Assembly: GCA_015056495.1 (NCBI GenBank) | Contig: SVGC01000015.1 | Coordinates: forward strand, 42,278 to 106,277 | DNA length: 64,000 nt | Direction: 5' to 3' | Origin: Butyrivibrio sp. | Lineage (GTDB): Bacteria; Bacillota; Clostridia; Lachnospirales; Lachnospiraceae | In this document: piece by piece, positions 1-9,825 of the stretch | Layout: each line of letters begins with the position of its first letter | Position numbering within the stretch: the first letter of the stretch is position 1 | The notes under the pieces: generated by a model | What the model was told of the DNA's origin: nothing | What the model saw: the letters and a program-made list of their open reading frames with translations, nothing else | Database searches by the model: none | Translations under genes and position numbers: made by a program

Positions 1-354
1 TATGGACTGTTCCTGACGCAGGTGTTCCTGTGCAAGCTCGAGGGCTTCTGTTGCTCTCCTCTTATCGATTTCTTCAGGCAACTCGCAGGTGTCAACAAAA
101 ATGGTGCATCTGTTGTTGGCATACTGAGCTGATCCAAGGCTTACAATAGCTTCAATCCAGCTTCCATCTTCTTTTTGTATCCTTATCTGTCCATCATATA
201 TAGCTAGGAACATCTCTTCATGGTGAGCAAGGAATGCCATTTCACCGTCGATACAAGGAAGTACGACAGCTCTGCATTTTCCGTCGTAAAATACACCATT
301 TACAGACACTACTTTCAGATGAAACAGATGAGCATCTACATTTGATTCCTGCAT
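1..354 (-). CDS. atpC: ATP synthase F1 epsilon subunit, C-terminus cut by window edge
   Basis: Last gene of the ATP synthase operon; epsilon couples the rotor to F1 and can inhibit ATP hydrolysis. 118 codons are visible from an ATG preceded by GGAGT at 8 nt; the stop lies outside the window. The N-terminal beta-sandwich is recognisable (start MQESNVDAHLF, then VVLPCIDGEMAFLAHHE). The visible end is the beginning of the two-helix C-terminal domain (RRATEALELAQEHLRQ), so little seems missing. It follows atpD by 17 bp, the usual D-C order. Confidence 0.93.
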   Translation of the reverse strand, partial: MQESNVDAHLFHLKVVSVNGVFYDGKCRAVVLPCIDGEMAFLAHHEEMFLAIYDGQIRIQKEDGSWIEAIVSLGSAQYANNRCTIFVDTCELPEEIDKRRATEALELAQEHLRQEQSI

Positions 355-371
355 AGTTCTTACTCCATATA

Positions 372-1784
<1,413 letters not shown>

Positions 1785-2717
1785 TTAAGTCTGCATTTTT
1801 TGCAGGGTTTCCTGACTACGTTTTAGAGCCTTGGCACCGCTGACTACTTCTGTTATCTCCTGAGTGATCTTGGCCTGTCTTTCTCTGTTAAAGAGGACTG
1901 ACAGATCATGTATCATGCTCTGAGCGTTTTTATTAGCAGTGTCCATTGCCATCATTCTCGAATTCTGTACAGCGCAGAAGGATTCAACTAATGCACCGTA
2001 TATAAATCCATCTATATAGTTAGGAACAATATTGTCTAGAATTGCTTCAGGGCTTGGTTCCATGAGGAATTCCTCATTGTACACCCCGAGAGCCGACATT
2101 TTTTCTTCTTCCATCCTTGATTTCTGAATGATCTCAAGTGGTAGTAGTTTTTGTATAAGAGTCTCAGAAACTACTGAATTCTTAACTCTTGTATATATGA
2201 CGTATACTTCCTCAACTTCACGGTTAAAATAGTCATCCAGGATCGCTCCTGTAATGTGTCTGGCTCTTGAAAGAGTCGGATGCTGAGCCGTGTAACGAAA
2301 GGCTTCGTCAATTTCCATGCCTCTGCTTGTGAAGTACTGTCTTCCGATCTCACCTACAACATAGAGCTTGTAGGTTCCACCGTTTTCTTTGATCTGTTGT
2401 TCTGCAAGCTTGATAACGTTGTGGTTATAAGCTCCTGCCATGCCTTTATCATCGGTGATCACCAGATAGGCACGTCTCTTTCTTTCTTCCGGAATATCTT
2501 CGAAAGTCTCTAAAAAGATGTTGTGAGTATCAGGTGGTACGTGTCTTGCAACTCGGGAGATAAGTGCCTGCAGTCCGAAGAAAAATGGTTCGGTCTGTTC
2601 CAGTACTTTTTTGGCTTTACGAAGCTTATTTGAGGAAATCATATACATCGCATTTGTGATCTTCATCGTATCTTCAACGCTTTTGATACGATCTTTAATT
2701 TCCTTAATATTAGCCAA
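1785..2717 (-). CDS. atpG: ATP synthase F1 gamma subunit
   Basis: Central rotor shaft of F1. The 310 aa protein has the N-terminal helix ANIKEIKDRIKSVEDTMKIT and the C-terminal helix with NRERQAKITQEITEVVSGA, both characteristic. It is about 20 aa longer than many homologues through internal insertions. The start is TTG, with AGGAGG about 7 nt upstream. It lies between atpA and atpD in standard order. Confidence 0.97.
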   Translation of the reverse strand: MANIKEIKDRIKSVEDTMKITNAMYMISSNKLRKAKKVLEQTEPFFFGLQALISRVARHVPPDTHNIFLETFEDIPEERKRRAYLVITDDKGMAGAYNHNVIKLAEQQIKENGGTYKLYVVGEIGRQYFTSRGMEIDEAFRYTAQHPTLSRARHITGAILDDYFNREVEEVYVIYTRVKNSVVSETLIQKLLPLEIIQKSRMEEEKMSALGVYNEEFLMEPSPEAILDNIVPNYIDGFIYGALVESFCAVQNSRMMAMDTANKNAQSMIHDLSVLFNRERQAKITQEITEVVSGAKALKRSQETLQKMQT

Positions 2718-2746
2718 ATCTAAGCCTCCTGTAATTCGAAGAAAAC

Positions 2747-4537
2747 TTATTTGTTACTATCGTATATTTTACGGAAATCATCTGCTGCCTTGAGGATCAT
2801 ATTTTTAAGATCATCTTGAAGGTCTTTAGATTCAACGATTTCAGTTACAATATCTTTTTCGTTTTCTTCAAAGTATTCCAGCATAGCTTTGCGGTATGCC
2901 TTAACTTCTTTTACCGGTATGTCATCCATCTTGCCCGCATTGGCTACTACCAGTGTTATTACCATCTGGACCATTGTGAATGGGTTACCCAGAGGCTGTT
3001 TGAGCAGTTCCATAAGAACTCTTCCATGATCCAGCTGTGCTTTGGTTGCATCATCCAGATCAGAACTGAACTGTGTGAATACAGCCATCTCACGATACTG
3101 AGCAAGGTCGATACGTATACTTCCAGAAGCTTTTTTCATAGCTTTGGTCTGGGCAGATGATCCAACTCGGGATACTGATAATCCGACGTTTACAGCCGGT
3201 CTCATTCCTTCGAAGAACAGATCTGATTCCAGATATATCTGACCATCTGTAATTGAGATTACATTGGTAGGGATATAAGATGATACGTCGCCTGCCTGTG
3301 TCTCAATGATAGGAAGTGCAGTAATAGAACCGCCGCCAAGAGCATCTGACAATCTGCTTGAACGCTCCAGCAGTCTTGAATGCAGATAGAATACATCTCC
3401 AGGATATGCTTCACGTCCAGGTGAGCGCTCCAGAAGAAGTGATAATGCTCTATATGCTACGGCATGCTTGGAGAGATCATCATATACTATAAGTACGTCT
3501 TTGCCCTGATGCATGAAGTATTCTGCAAGGGCTGTTCCTGCGTACGGCGCTATATATTGAAGCGGAGCCGGTTCTGACGCTGTTGCACTGACGATAGTGG
3601 TATATTCCATAGCGCCTGCATTGGTAAGTGTCTGAACAAGCTTGGCTATTGTTGACTCTTTCTGTCCTATTCCAACGTAGATACATATTACGTCTTTGCC
3701 CTTCTGATTCATGATGGTATCAAGAGCAATCGACGTCTTTCCGGTCTGTCTGTCACCAATGATAAGCTCACGCTGACCACGACCTATCGGGAACATTGTA
3801 TCAATTGATAATATTCCTGTTTCCATAGGCTCTTTGACAGACTGTCTCTCTACTATACCTGGAGCTGGCTGCTCAACAGGTCTGTAGTCAGACTCACGTA
3901 TATCGCCTTTACCATCAATCGGTTCACCAAGAGCATTGATAACTCTTCCGACAAATTCATCACCAACAGGCACACCTGCCTGCTTATATGTTCTTGCCGC
4001 TCTTGAACCCTGACGAAGTTTTTCATCAGAGCCAAAAAGGATACAACCAACGTGATCATCACGAATATCCTGGACCATTCCTTTGGTTCCATCTTCAAAC
4101 TGAATGATCTCACCATAGAATGCGTGTCCGATTCCTCGTACATTGGCAATACCATCACCAACCCACATGATATTTCCAACTTCTCTGTCCTGGACCTGAA
4201 GGTCAAAATTGATGACCTTATCTTTTAGGATAGAAATGATATGTGAAGCCGGAACATCATCTGAATGTTTTGTACCCATAAGCTTTTCTCTGAGCTGCTG
4301 TGCACGTCCTGCATCGCTCCAGTCAAACTCATAGTTGCCACATTTTACGATGAAACCACCGCCAATGCTGCTATCTTCTATGATCTCACAGCTTATGTTC
4401 GGTACCCCTATAATTTTACAGAGTGATTCACTTATCTTTTTTACCTGCTCGCCAGAAGGCGCAGTACCTGCATAACGCAGGGTTGCTTTAGTGTAATCAT
4501 CCTGCTGTGAATGCTTATCTTTCTTCATTTGAGCCAT
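2747..4537 (-). CDS. atpA: ATP synthase F1 alpha subunit with N-terminal delta-C-terminal-domain-like fusion
   Basis: Residues from about 96 onward are a complete alpha subunit: ISILKDKVINFD, VGDGIANVRG, Walker A GDRQTGKT and the SPGREAYPGDVFYLHSRLLE region. The protein is 596 aa, against roughly 500 for typical alpha. The extra N-terminus (about residues 18-88) matches the delta/OSCP C-terminal domain pattern: PSGEQVKKISESL helix, then EDSSIGGGFIVKCG, then GRAQQLREKL (compare SLIGG-x-x-x-x-x-G and RG-x-LE-x-L in delta). No separate atpH exists; atpF overlaps this gene by 23 bp. The start is ATG with AAAGGTG upstream. The alpha call is certain; the delta assignment is my reading of the pattern. 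Confidence 0.96.
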   Translation of the reverse strand: MAQMKKDKHSQQDDYTKATLRYAGTAPSGEQVKKISESLCKIIGVPNISCEIIEDSSIGGGFIVKCGNYEFDWSDAGRAQQLREKLMGTKHSDDVPASHIISILKDKVINFDLQVQDREVGNIMWVGDGIANVRGIGHAFYGEIIQFEDGTKGMVQDIRDDHVGCILFGSDEKLRQGSRAARTYKQAGVPVGDEFVGRVINALGEPIDGKGDIRESDYRPVEQPAPGIVERQSVKEPMETGILSIDTMFPIGRGQRELIIGDRQTGKTSIALDTIMNQKGKDVICIYVGIGQKESTIAKLVQTLTNAGAMEYTTIVSATASEPAPLQYIAPYAGTALAEYFMHQGKDVLIVYDDLSKHAVAYRALSLLLERSPGREAYPGDVFYLHSRLLERSSRLSDALGGGSITALPIIETQAGDVSSYIPTNVISITDGQIYLESDLFFEGMRPAVNVGLSVSRVGSSAQTKAMKKASGSIRIDLAQYREMAVFTQFSSDLDDATKAQLDHGRVLMELLKQPLGNPFTMVQMVITLVVANAGKMDDIPVKEVKAYRKAMLEYFEENEKDIVTEIVESKDLQDDLKNMILKAADDFRKIYDSNK

Positions 4538-5024
4538 TATTTACACCTTTAGATTCCTCTATGAACTTGTCATACAGTAATTTATCGTATTCTTCAGAGT
4601 GACTTGTTGCTGCAATTTTAGAAGCTGCATCAACAACCATTTCCTTAAGTTCAGCCTCGTATATCTTTTTCTGGCGTTCACTTTCAAGCTTAGCATTGAC
4701 TTTTGCTTCATCCAAAATGTCTACTGCCTGCGAACGGGCATCACTTATTATCTTCTCATGCTCACGATATGCATCATCTTTGGACTGACGAAGCATTTCT
4801 TCCTTCTGGCTATTAAATGCATTTAGCTCATTCTCATACTTAAGCTTGGAATTCTCAGCCTCGATAGCTTTGGTCTTTGCTTCTTCGTTGAGATCATTGG
4901 CTTCCTGCTGACGAGCCTGAAGTATCTTATCAACGCGTTTGAACAAAAAGATCCTGAATATGATGCATAGGAGTACTATGTTGATTACTGTATATAAAAT
5001 GTTTGCAAAATCAATATCCAGCAC
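4515..5024 (-). CDS. atpF: ATP synthase Fo subunit b
   Basis: Peripheral-stalk subunit of 169 aa: one N-terminal membrane helix (about residues 8-28, ILYTVINIVLLCIIF), then a long charged coiled coil. One b gene implies a b2 homodimer. It carries no delta-like extension, unlike the b-delta fusion known in mycobacteria. Its 3' end overlaps the atpA start by 23 bp, suggesting translational coupling and leaving no space for atpH. Confidence 0.95.
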   Translation of the reverse strand: MLDIDFANILYTVINIVLLCIIFRIFLFKRVDKILQARQQEANDLNEEAKTKAIEAENSKLKYENELNAFNSQKEEMLRQSKDDAYREHEKIISDARSQAVDILDEAKVNAKLESERQKKIYEAELKEMVVDAASKIAATSHSEEYDKLLYDKFIEESKGVNNGSNEER

Positions 5025-5051
5025 GGTTTTTTCCCCTTTACATTTCCAAGA

Positions 5052-5270
5052 TTACTTAACGAAAATTATCATAAGTGCTACTACCAATCCGTAGATAGCT
5101 GTTGCTTCTGCAAGAGCACATCCAAGAATGAGCATCATCATGATCTTACCACTTGCTTCAGGCTGCCTTGCTACTGCATCTGTTGCCTTCGCTGTTGCAA
5201 TACCTATACCTATGCCTGCCCCTATACCTGTAATAGCTGCTATACCTGCTCCAATTGCTGTTAAATCCAT
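5052..5270 (-). CDS. atpE: ATP synthase Fo subunit c
   Basis: Rotor-ring proteolipid of 72 aa with two membrane helices and the polar loop ARQPEA. The first helix has GxGxGxGxG packing (residues 15-23). The ion-binding carboxylate is Glu55 ([10 protein letters not shown]). The Gln and Ser of Na+-type rings (Gln32 and Ser66 in Propionigenium numbering) are Ile22 and Ala56 here, so proton coupling is the more likely reading. Confidence 0.97.
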   Translation of the reverse strand: MDLTAIGAGIAAITGIGAGIGIGIATAKATDAVARQPEASGKIMMMLILGCALAEATAIYGLVVALMIIFVK

Positions 5271-5331
5271 TTTTAATTCTCCCTTCTTAAATAGATGTGT
5301 TAATGATCTGATATATGTTAACTGTTATCAG

Positions 5332-6042
5332 TTACTCGGCCTCTTCCTCAGTAGCTTCTGAGATGTAAAGAGATGTCAGGAATATAAATACATATGCCTG
5401 AATGATTCCATCAAAGAACTCGAAGTATAGACTGACAACTGTTGGAACACCGATAGGAATTACCATTCGTATCAATTCCATGATAACTGTGGCACCAAGG
5501 ATATTTCCAAAGAGTCGCATACATAGTGACAATGGTTTGATACCAATCTCAAGTATGTTCATCGGAGTTATGATCCAGATAGGTTGTGTGAATGACTTAA
5601 GCCATCCTCTTGGGCCTCTTTTTCTGATTCCTGCTACTTCCACCAGGATAATGCTCATAAGAGCCAGTGCTATTGTGATATTCAGGTCCATTGTAGGTGG
5701 TGTAAGTCCAAATACACCTGCAAGGTTACAAAAAGCGATGAATATCATGACGCTTATCAGATATTCCACATATTCGCTTCCGCCGGGTCCTACCAGTCCT
5801 GAAACAAGGTTTCTTAAGCCTACAACAATAGCTTCAGCCATGGCCTGTCTCTTGCTGATACCATGAAGCTTCATGCCACTTGTAAGTATCAGGCACAAAA
5901 GAAGACACAGTACGATCACTCCCCATGAAATAACAATTGATTTATTGATATCCCAGAATCCTTCCGGAAAGAAAGGAACATTCACATGAATAGCCGTTTT
6001 ATCTTCTGTCAGAAGTGCATTTAATTCTTCACCAATATTCAT
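5332..6042 (-). CDS. atpB: ATP synthase Fo subunit a
   Basis: Stator half-channel subunit of the membrane. The essential Arg is in SLCMRLFGN, and the C-terminal helix carries EFFDGIIQAYVFIFL. I place the start at the ATG giving MNIGEEL, 5 nt behind GGAGG (236 aa). An in-frame TTG 12 bp upstream overlaps that ribosome site and is unlikely. It is the first gene of the operon; no atpI precedes it. Confidence 0.96.
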   Translation of the reverse strand: MNIGEELNALLTEDKTAIHVNVPFFPEGFWDINKSIVISWGVIVLCLLLCLILTSGMKLHGISKRQAMAEAIVVGLRNLVSGLVGPGGSEYVEYLISVMIFIAFCNLAGVFGLTPPTMDLNITIALALMSIILVEVAGIRKRGPRGWLKSFTQPIWIITPMNILEIGIKPLSLCMRLFGNILGATVIMELIRMVIPIGVPTVVSLYFEFFDGIIQAYVFIFLTSLYISEATEEEAE

Positions 6043-6098
6043 GTTTGCCTCCAAGTAAAATTTGTTGAAAATTCAATAAGTTTTGCAACTATAGGGTC

Positions 6099-6127
6099 AT
6101 TATAGAGCATATTGACAGAAAAGATAA
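6099..6127 (-). promoter_or_regulatory. Candidate atp operon promoter
   Basis: A perfect TATAAT (6099-6104 read on minus) lies about 60 bp upstream of atpB. The -35 at 17 bp spacing (TTATCT) is weak. It is the best -10 in the gap between the operon and the next terminator. Confidence 0.35.
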
Positions 6128-6244
6128 GCCGAAATTTGGAAGTCATCTGCAAATATTCTTAGTTACTTTTAAACCTTGATAATTCAACATTCATGTAATG
6201 TTGCATAAATTATTAAAACCTTTTACGTAAGTAATATTGCACAA

Positions 6245-6288
6245 ATAAAGCCTGAAAACTAAGAAAAATCTTAACTATCAGGCTTTAT
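6245..6288 (-). terminator. Terminator of the 83-aa gene, just upstream of the atp operon
   Basis: An 11-bp inverted repeat (ATAAAGCCTGA / TCAGGCTTTAT) lies 7 bp after the stop of the 83-aa gene. Only a weak T-run follows on the minus strand. Confidence 0.6.
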
Positions 6289-6295
6289 ACGTCTT

Positions 6296-6547
6296 TTATA
6301 ATAACTCTACAGGCTCTTGTGAAAAATCTGCAAACCCGTTCTGGTACAGCTTTTGAACGAATTCCAGAGCTCTTGTTCCTGATGTTTCTATATCAACATT
6401 TTCGCGATAAATGTACTTGATAGAGTCTCCATCAGCAATAATGAAGTTAACCTGAGTTCCAATGATCTGTCCGGTTCCTACATCCATAGGCACAACTTCA
6501 ACAGAATCAACCTCTTTTAGAACACCCGAATCAAACAATACCCTCAT
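6296..6547 (-). CDS. Small conserved-looking protein of unknown function (83 aa)
   Basis: I do not recognise the family. The frame has ATG with AAAGGAG 7 nt upstream and a terminator right after the stop, so it looks like a real monocistronic gene. The product is acidic and soluble with no signal peptide or membrane helix. It alternates short beta-like stretches (VDSVEVVPMDV, TQVNFIIAD, SIKYIYRE) and ends in a helix-like ALEFVQKLYQNGFADF. Confidence 0.7.
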   Translation of the reverse strand: MRVLFDSGVLKEVDSVEVVPMDVGTGQIIGTQVNFIIADGDSIKYIYRENVDIETSGTRALEFVQKLYQNGFADFSQEPVELL

Positions 6548-6685
6548 ATATAATCTCCTTTGCTTATAAATATATATCCAAGTACTTCTCTATTATAAAT
6601 TTGATGCACGCAATAAACCATAAACAAAGCATAAAATATTCGTTAAAACGTTGATAAAATAGTTTCTCCCGGTGCAAGAAAAGTG

Positions 6686-6715
6686 TTGACCGGCCTTTGT
6701 TATTGCTGATACAAT
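6686..6715 (+). promoter_or_regulatory. Promoter of the GH25 gene
   Basis: TTGACC, 18-bp spacer, TACAAT; about 40 bp upstream of the ATG. Confidence 0.65.
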
Positions 6716-6756
6716 TATAATTGTTAAGAAAATATTACAAATAGAGGGGAGTTCAG

Positions 6757-8436
6757 ATGTTGAAAAAAGGTTTGAAATGGATCATCGGCGCTGCTGCCAC
6801 TGTCCTTACTGTTGCTGCTCTGGCTCTTGTACCATCTGCAGGTAAGACTGCTCATGCTGCAAGTGAAGTTGCATTCGGAATCGATGTAGCAAAGTATCAG
6901 GGTAACATCAATTGGCAACAGGTTAAAGCCAGTGGTGTTCAATTTGCTTTCATAAGAGTGGGGACAACGAAAAAGGGGTTGGACGAGCAGTTCGTCAACA
7001 ATATCAATGGTGCTAATGCAGCCGGCGTAAGAGCTGGTGTATACATCTATTCATACGCAACAAATGCTGAACAGGCAGCTGCAGAGGCCAATCAGGTACT
7101 TCAATGGGTAGCTCCATACACAGTTTCTTTTCCTATTGCATTTGATATAGAAGATTCTGTACAGAAGGGTCTTTCTACTGCACAGCTTCAGGAGATCATC
7201 AATACTTTCTGCGGTATCATAAACGGCCAGGGATATCAGCCTATCGTATATTCAAGCCGCAACTGGTTTACACAGAGGATCGGTGATACATCCTGGGATA
7301 AATGGATCGCACAGTACAATACAAGTCTTGTTTACCCTGGTACATATGCCTGCTGGCAGTCAAGCAGCCATGGCACTATAAATGGTATCAGTACACGAGT
7401 TGATGTGGATCACCTGTACAAGGATTATTTCAGTATGATGCCTCAGGAAGGCTTTACTTCAAGGGATGGCAAAACATACTACTACCACAACTATCGTAGG
7501 ATGAGCGGCTGGATCAATCTCAGCGGTGCCAAATATCTGGCAGATGCTGATGGTGTCATCCAGACAGGTTGGTACAATGACGGAACATATACCTATTATC
7601 TGAATCCTTCTGCAGGCGGACTTGCAAGCGTTGGATTTGCAGATATTGATGGTAACAGATATTACTTCGATGAAAATGGTTATCTTCGCACCGGACTTCT
7701 TAATATAGGCGAGCAGTATTATTATGCTGATGCTACCGGTGTTCTTCACAAGGGCTTTGTAACTCTTGAAGATGGTATCAGATATTTTGATGATGAATAT
7801 GTAATGCATACCGGTCTTACAGAAGTTGGCGGCAAGCTGTATTATCTTGGAGATAACGGTATCATGAGAACCGGCATGATTGGTCTTGATACAGGTCTAT
7901 ACTACTTTGGTGTAGACGGCAGTGCTATTACAGGTTGGTACAATGATGAGCAGGGCAGAAGGTTCTATTTTGCAGATAATCACACAGCAGTCACAGGTCT
8001 TCAGACAATTGATAAGGCTACATACCTCTTCAATGCAGACGGTACAATGTTTGTAGGCTGGTCTGGAGAAATTACAGCAAGATATTACTTCGGCGCTGAT
8101 GGTAAGATGCTCACAGGATGGCAGACAATCGACGGACAGGTATATTACTTTGCTGAGAATGGTGTGATGGTAACAGGTCTTGCTACTATCGGTAAGAATG
8201 TATATTACCTTGAGCCACTTGATGGTCACAGAACTATCGGATGGGTTTGTCTTGCTGATGGTTACAGATATTTCGATGCTAACGACGGTCACATGCTTGT
8301 AAATATGACAGCTGTACTTGATGGCGTTGAATGCACATTTGATAAGAATGGTCTTTTAGTTGCACCAGAGGGTTGGGTTCCTGGAACACCTGCTCCTGCA
8401 GCTACAGAGAGTACAACAGCTACTTCCGGTCAGTAA
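6757..8436 (+). CDS. Secreted GH25 lysozyme with C-terminal cell-wall-binding repeats
   Basis: A muramidase of the Chalaropsis type, predicted to cut peptidoglycan outside the cell. It has a Sec signal peptide (KKGLKWII, hydrophobic core, AHA-A cleavage near 34-35). The GH25 domain covers about residues 38-225: catalytic Asp43 in FGIDVAKYQG, and the FDIED acidic cluster near 130. About 14 aromatic/Gly repeats of roughly 20 aa follow (YYF-x-x-x-G-x-x-x-TGW/TGL type), as in choline- or glucan-binding proteins, then a short Ala/Thr/Ser tail. The ribosome site is AGGGGAG. Monocistronic with its own promoter and terminator; a role in wall turnover is inferred. Confidence 0.93.
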   Translation: MLKKGLKWIIGAAATVLTVAALALVPSAGKTAHAASEVAFGIDVAKYQGNINWQQVKASGVQFAFIRVGTTKKGLDEQFVNNINGANAAGVRAGVYIYSYATNAEQAAAEANQVLQWVAPYTVSFPIAFDIEDSVQKGLSTAQLQEIINTFCGIINGQGYQPIVYSSRNWFTQRIGDTSWDKWIAQYNTSLVYPGTYACWQSSSHGTINGISTRVDVDHLYKDYFSMMPQEGFTSRDGKTYYYHNYRRMSGWINLSGAKYLADADGVIQTGWYNDGTYTYYLNPSAGGLASVGFADIDGNRYYFDENGYLRTGLLNIGEQYYYADATGVLHKGFVTLEDGIRYFDDEYVMHTGLTEVGGKLYYLGDNGIMRTGMIGLDTGLYYFGVDGSAITGWYNDEQGRRFYFADNHTAVTGLQTIDKATYLFNADGTMFVGWSGEITARYYFGADGKMLTGWQTIDGQVYYFAENGVMVTGLATIGKNVYYLEPLDGHRTIGWVCLADGYRYFDANDGHMLVNMTAVLDGVECTFDKNGLLVAPEGWVPGTPAPAATESTTATSGQ

Positions 8437-8452
8437 TAAATATGTGAATAAT

Positions 8453-8500
8453 AAAGCTCTCCTGATTTGATTGATGATCAAAATCGGGAGAGCTTTTTTA
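8453..8500 (+). terminator. Terminator after the GH25 gene
   Basis: 16-bp stem (one G-T pair) from AAAGCTCTCCTGATTT and its partner at 8481-8496, then TTTTT. Confidence 0.9.
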
Positions 8501-8567
8501 ATGGTTATTTTTTAATAATCTTAGATTGATTGTTTTTGTATTATATAGTTCTATATCTGTTTCTATA

Positions 8568-9773
8568 TCAGTTTTTTGCAGCTTCAAGAAGCTTTTCCTT
8601 GAGCTGAGTCTCGATCTGAGCAAGTTCCTGCTCGGCTGCAACTCTTCTCTCTTTTCCTTCTTTCTGGATAACAAGTACCTCATCAAGAGTAGAGATCAGA
8701 GTTTCATTAGTGTGCTTGAGTGTCTCAATATCAACAATGCCTCTTTCAGATTCCTTAGCAGCCTCGATTGTAGCCATCTTAAGAGCATCAGCATTTTTCT
8801 TGAGCAGTTCATTAGTCATTTCATTAACTTCACGTTCTGCCTTGGATGCCTGAGCTGTGTGCTCGATACCGATAGCGATGACCATCTGGTTCTTCCAGAG
8901 TGGGATTGTGTTTACAATAGTTGACTGGATCTTTTCAGCCATTATTGTATCTGAGTTCTGTACCATTCTGATCTGTGGACCAGTCTGCATAGCTACTGTT
9001 CTTGTAAGTTCAAGGTCGTAGATCTTCTTTTCAAATCTGTCGCATAATTCAGCATAGTCTTTTGCCTTCTGAGCGTCTTCAGGAAGTCCTGACTCAGTTG
9101 CCTTATTCTGAAGTTCTACAAGTGTTGTGGCGCGAGCCTGTGCCAGTTTCTTTTTACCTGCAATGATGTACATGGACAGCTCTTTGAAATAGTTGAGGTT
9201 GAGCTGATACATGTTATCAAGAAGTGCAACGTCTTTCATAAGAGTTGCCTGATGTCTCTCAAGTTCATTGCTTATTGCTTCAACGTTGGCTTCTACAGAG
9301 CTGTATTTTGCCTTCATCTCATTGAGCTTATTTCCACCTTTTTTGAAGAATGAAAACAGTCCCTTGTCTTCTTCATCAACGTCAAAGTTCTTGAGCTGAG
9401 TAACAAGATTTGTAACCATGTTACCAACTTCGCCCATATCCTTGGTTCTTACATTATCAATGGCCTTGGATGAGAAATCAGCCATTTTCTTCTGAGTTCC
9501 TGCACCATAGTTCATTACTGCCTGTGAATTGGATATATCGATCTGTTTTACAAATTCATCTACCATCTTCATCTCTTCTGGTGAGAGCTGTGAAGCAGCA
9601 TCATCTATAACATCTCCTACTTTTGATGCTGATGACTGTGTCTGCTGGACCGGTGACTGAGCTGCAGCTGCTGCAGTTGCTGTTGCTGTGCTTGCTGGCT
9701 CAGGCTCTGGAGTAGGCACATCAAATGATAATGTAGGTGCTGCGTTTGTTAAATCCTGAAATTCTTCGTTCAT
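8568..9773 (-). CDS. telA: TelA/YceH-type toxic anion resistance family protein
   Basis: A 401 aa member of the TelA family (tellurite resistance-associated, PF05816), whose real role is probably envelope-linked. The conserved core runs from about residue 60 to the end: LFSFFKKGGNKLNEMKAKYSSV, then long helices with DNMYQLNLNYFKELSMYI and NSDTIMAEKIQSTIVNTIPLWKNQM. The N-terminal 50 residues are a Pro/Glu/Ala/Thr low-complexity arm. ATG with AAGGAGG. It follows the xpaC-like gene by 52 bp; this pairing is common in Firmicutes and suggests joint action. Confidence 0.9.
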   Translation of the reverse strand: MNEEFQDLTNAAPTLSFDVPTPEPEPASTATATAAAAAQSPVQQTQSSASKVGDVIDDAASQLSPEEMKMVDEFVKQIDISNSQAVMNYGAGTQKKMADFSSKAIDNVRTKDMGEVGNMVTNLVTQLKNFDVDEEDKGLFSFFKKGGNKLNEMKAKYSSVEANVEAISNELERHQATLMKDVALLDNMYQLNLNYFKELSMYIIAGKKKLAQARATTLVELQNKATESGLPEDAQKAKDYAELCDRFEKKIYDLELTRTVAMQTGPQIRMVQNSDTIMAEKIQSTIVNTIPLWKNQMVIAIGIEHTAQASKAEREVNEMTNELLKKNADALKMATIEAAKESERGIVDIETLKHTNETLISTLDEVLVIQKEGKERRVAAEQELAQIETQLKEKLLEAAKN

Positions 9774-9825
9774 ACTTCCTCCTTAAATATCAACCTCTAA
9801 TTGTTCTAATTGTTCTATTTTTTCA

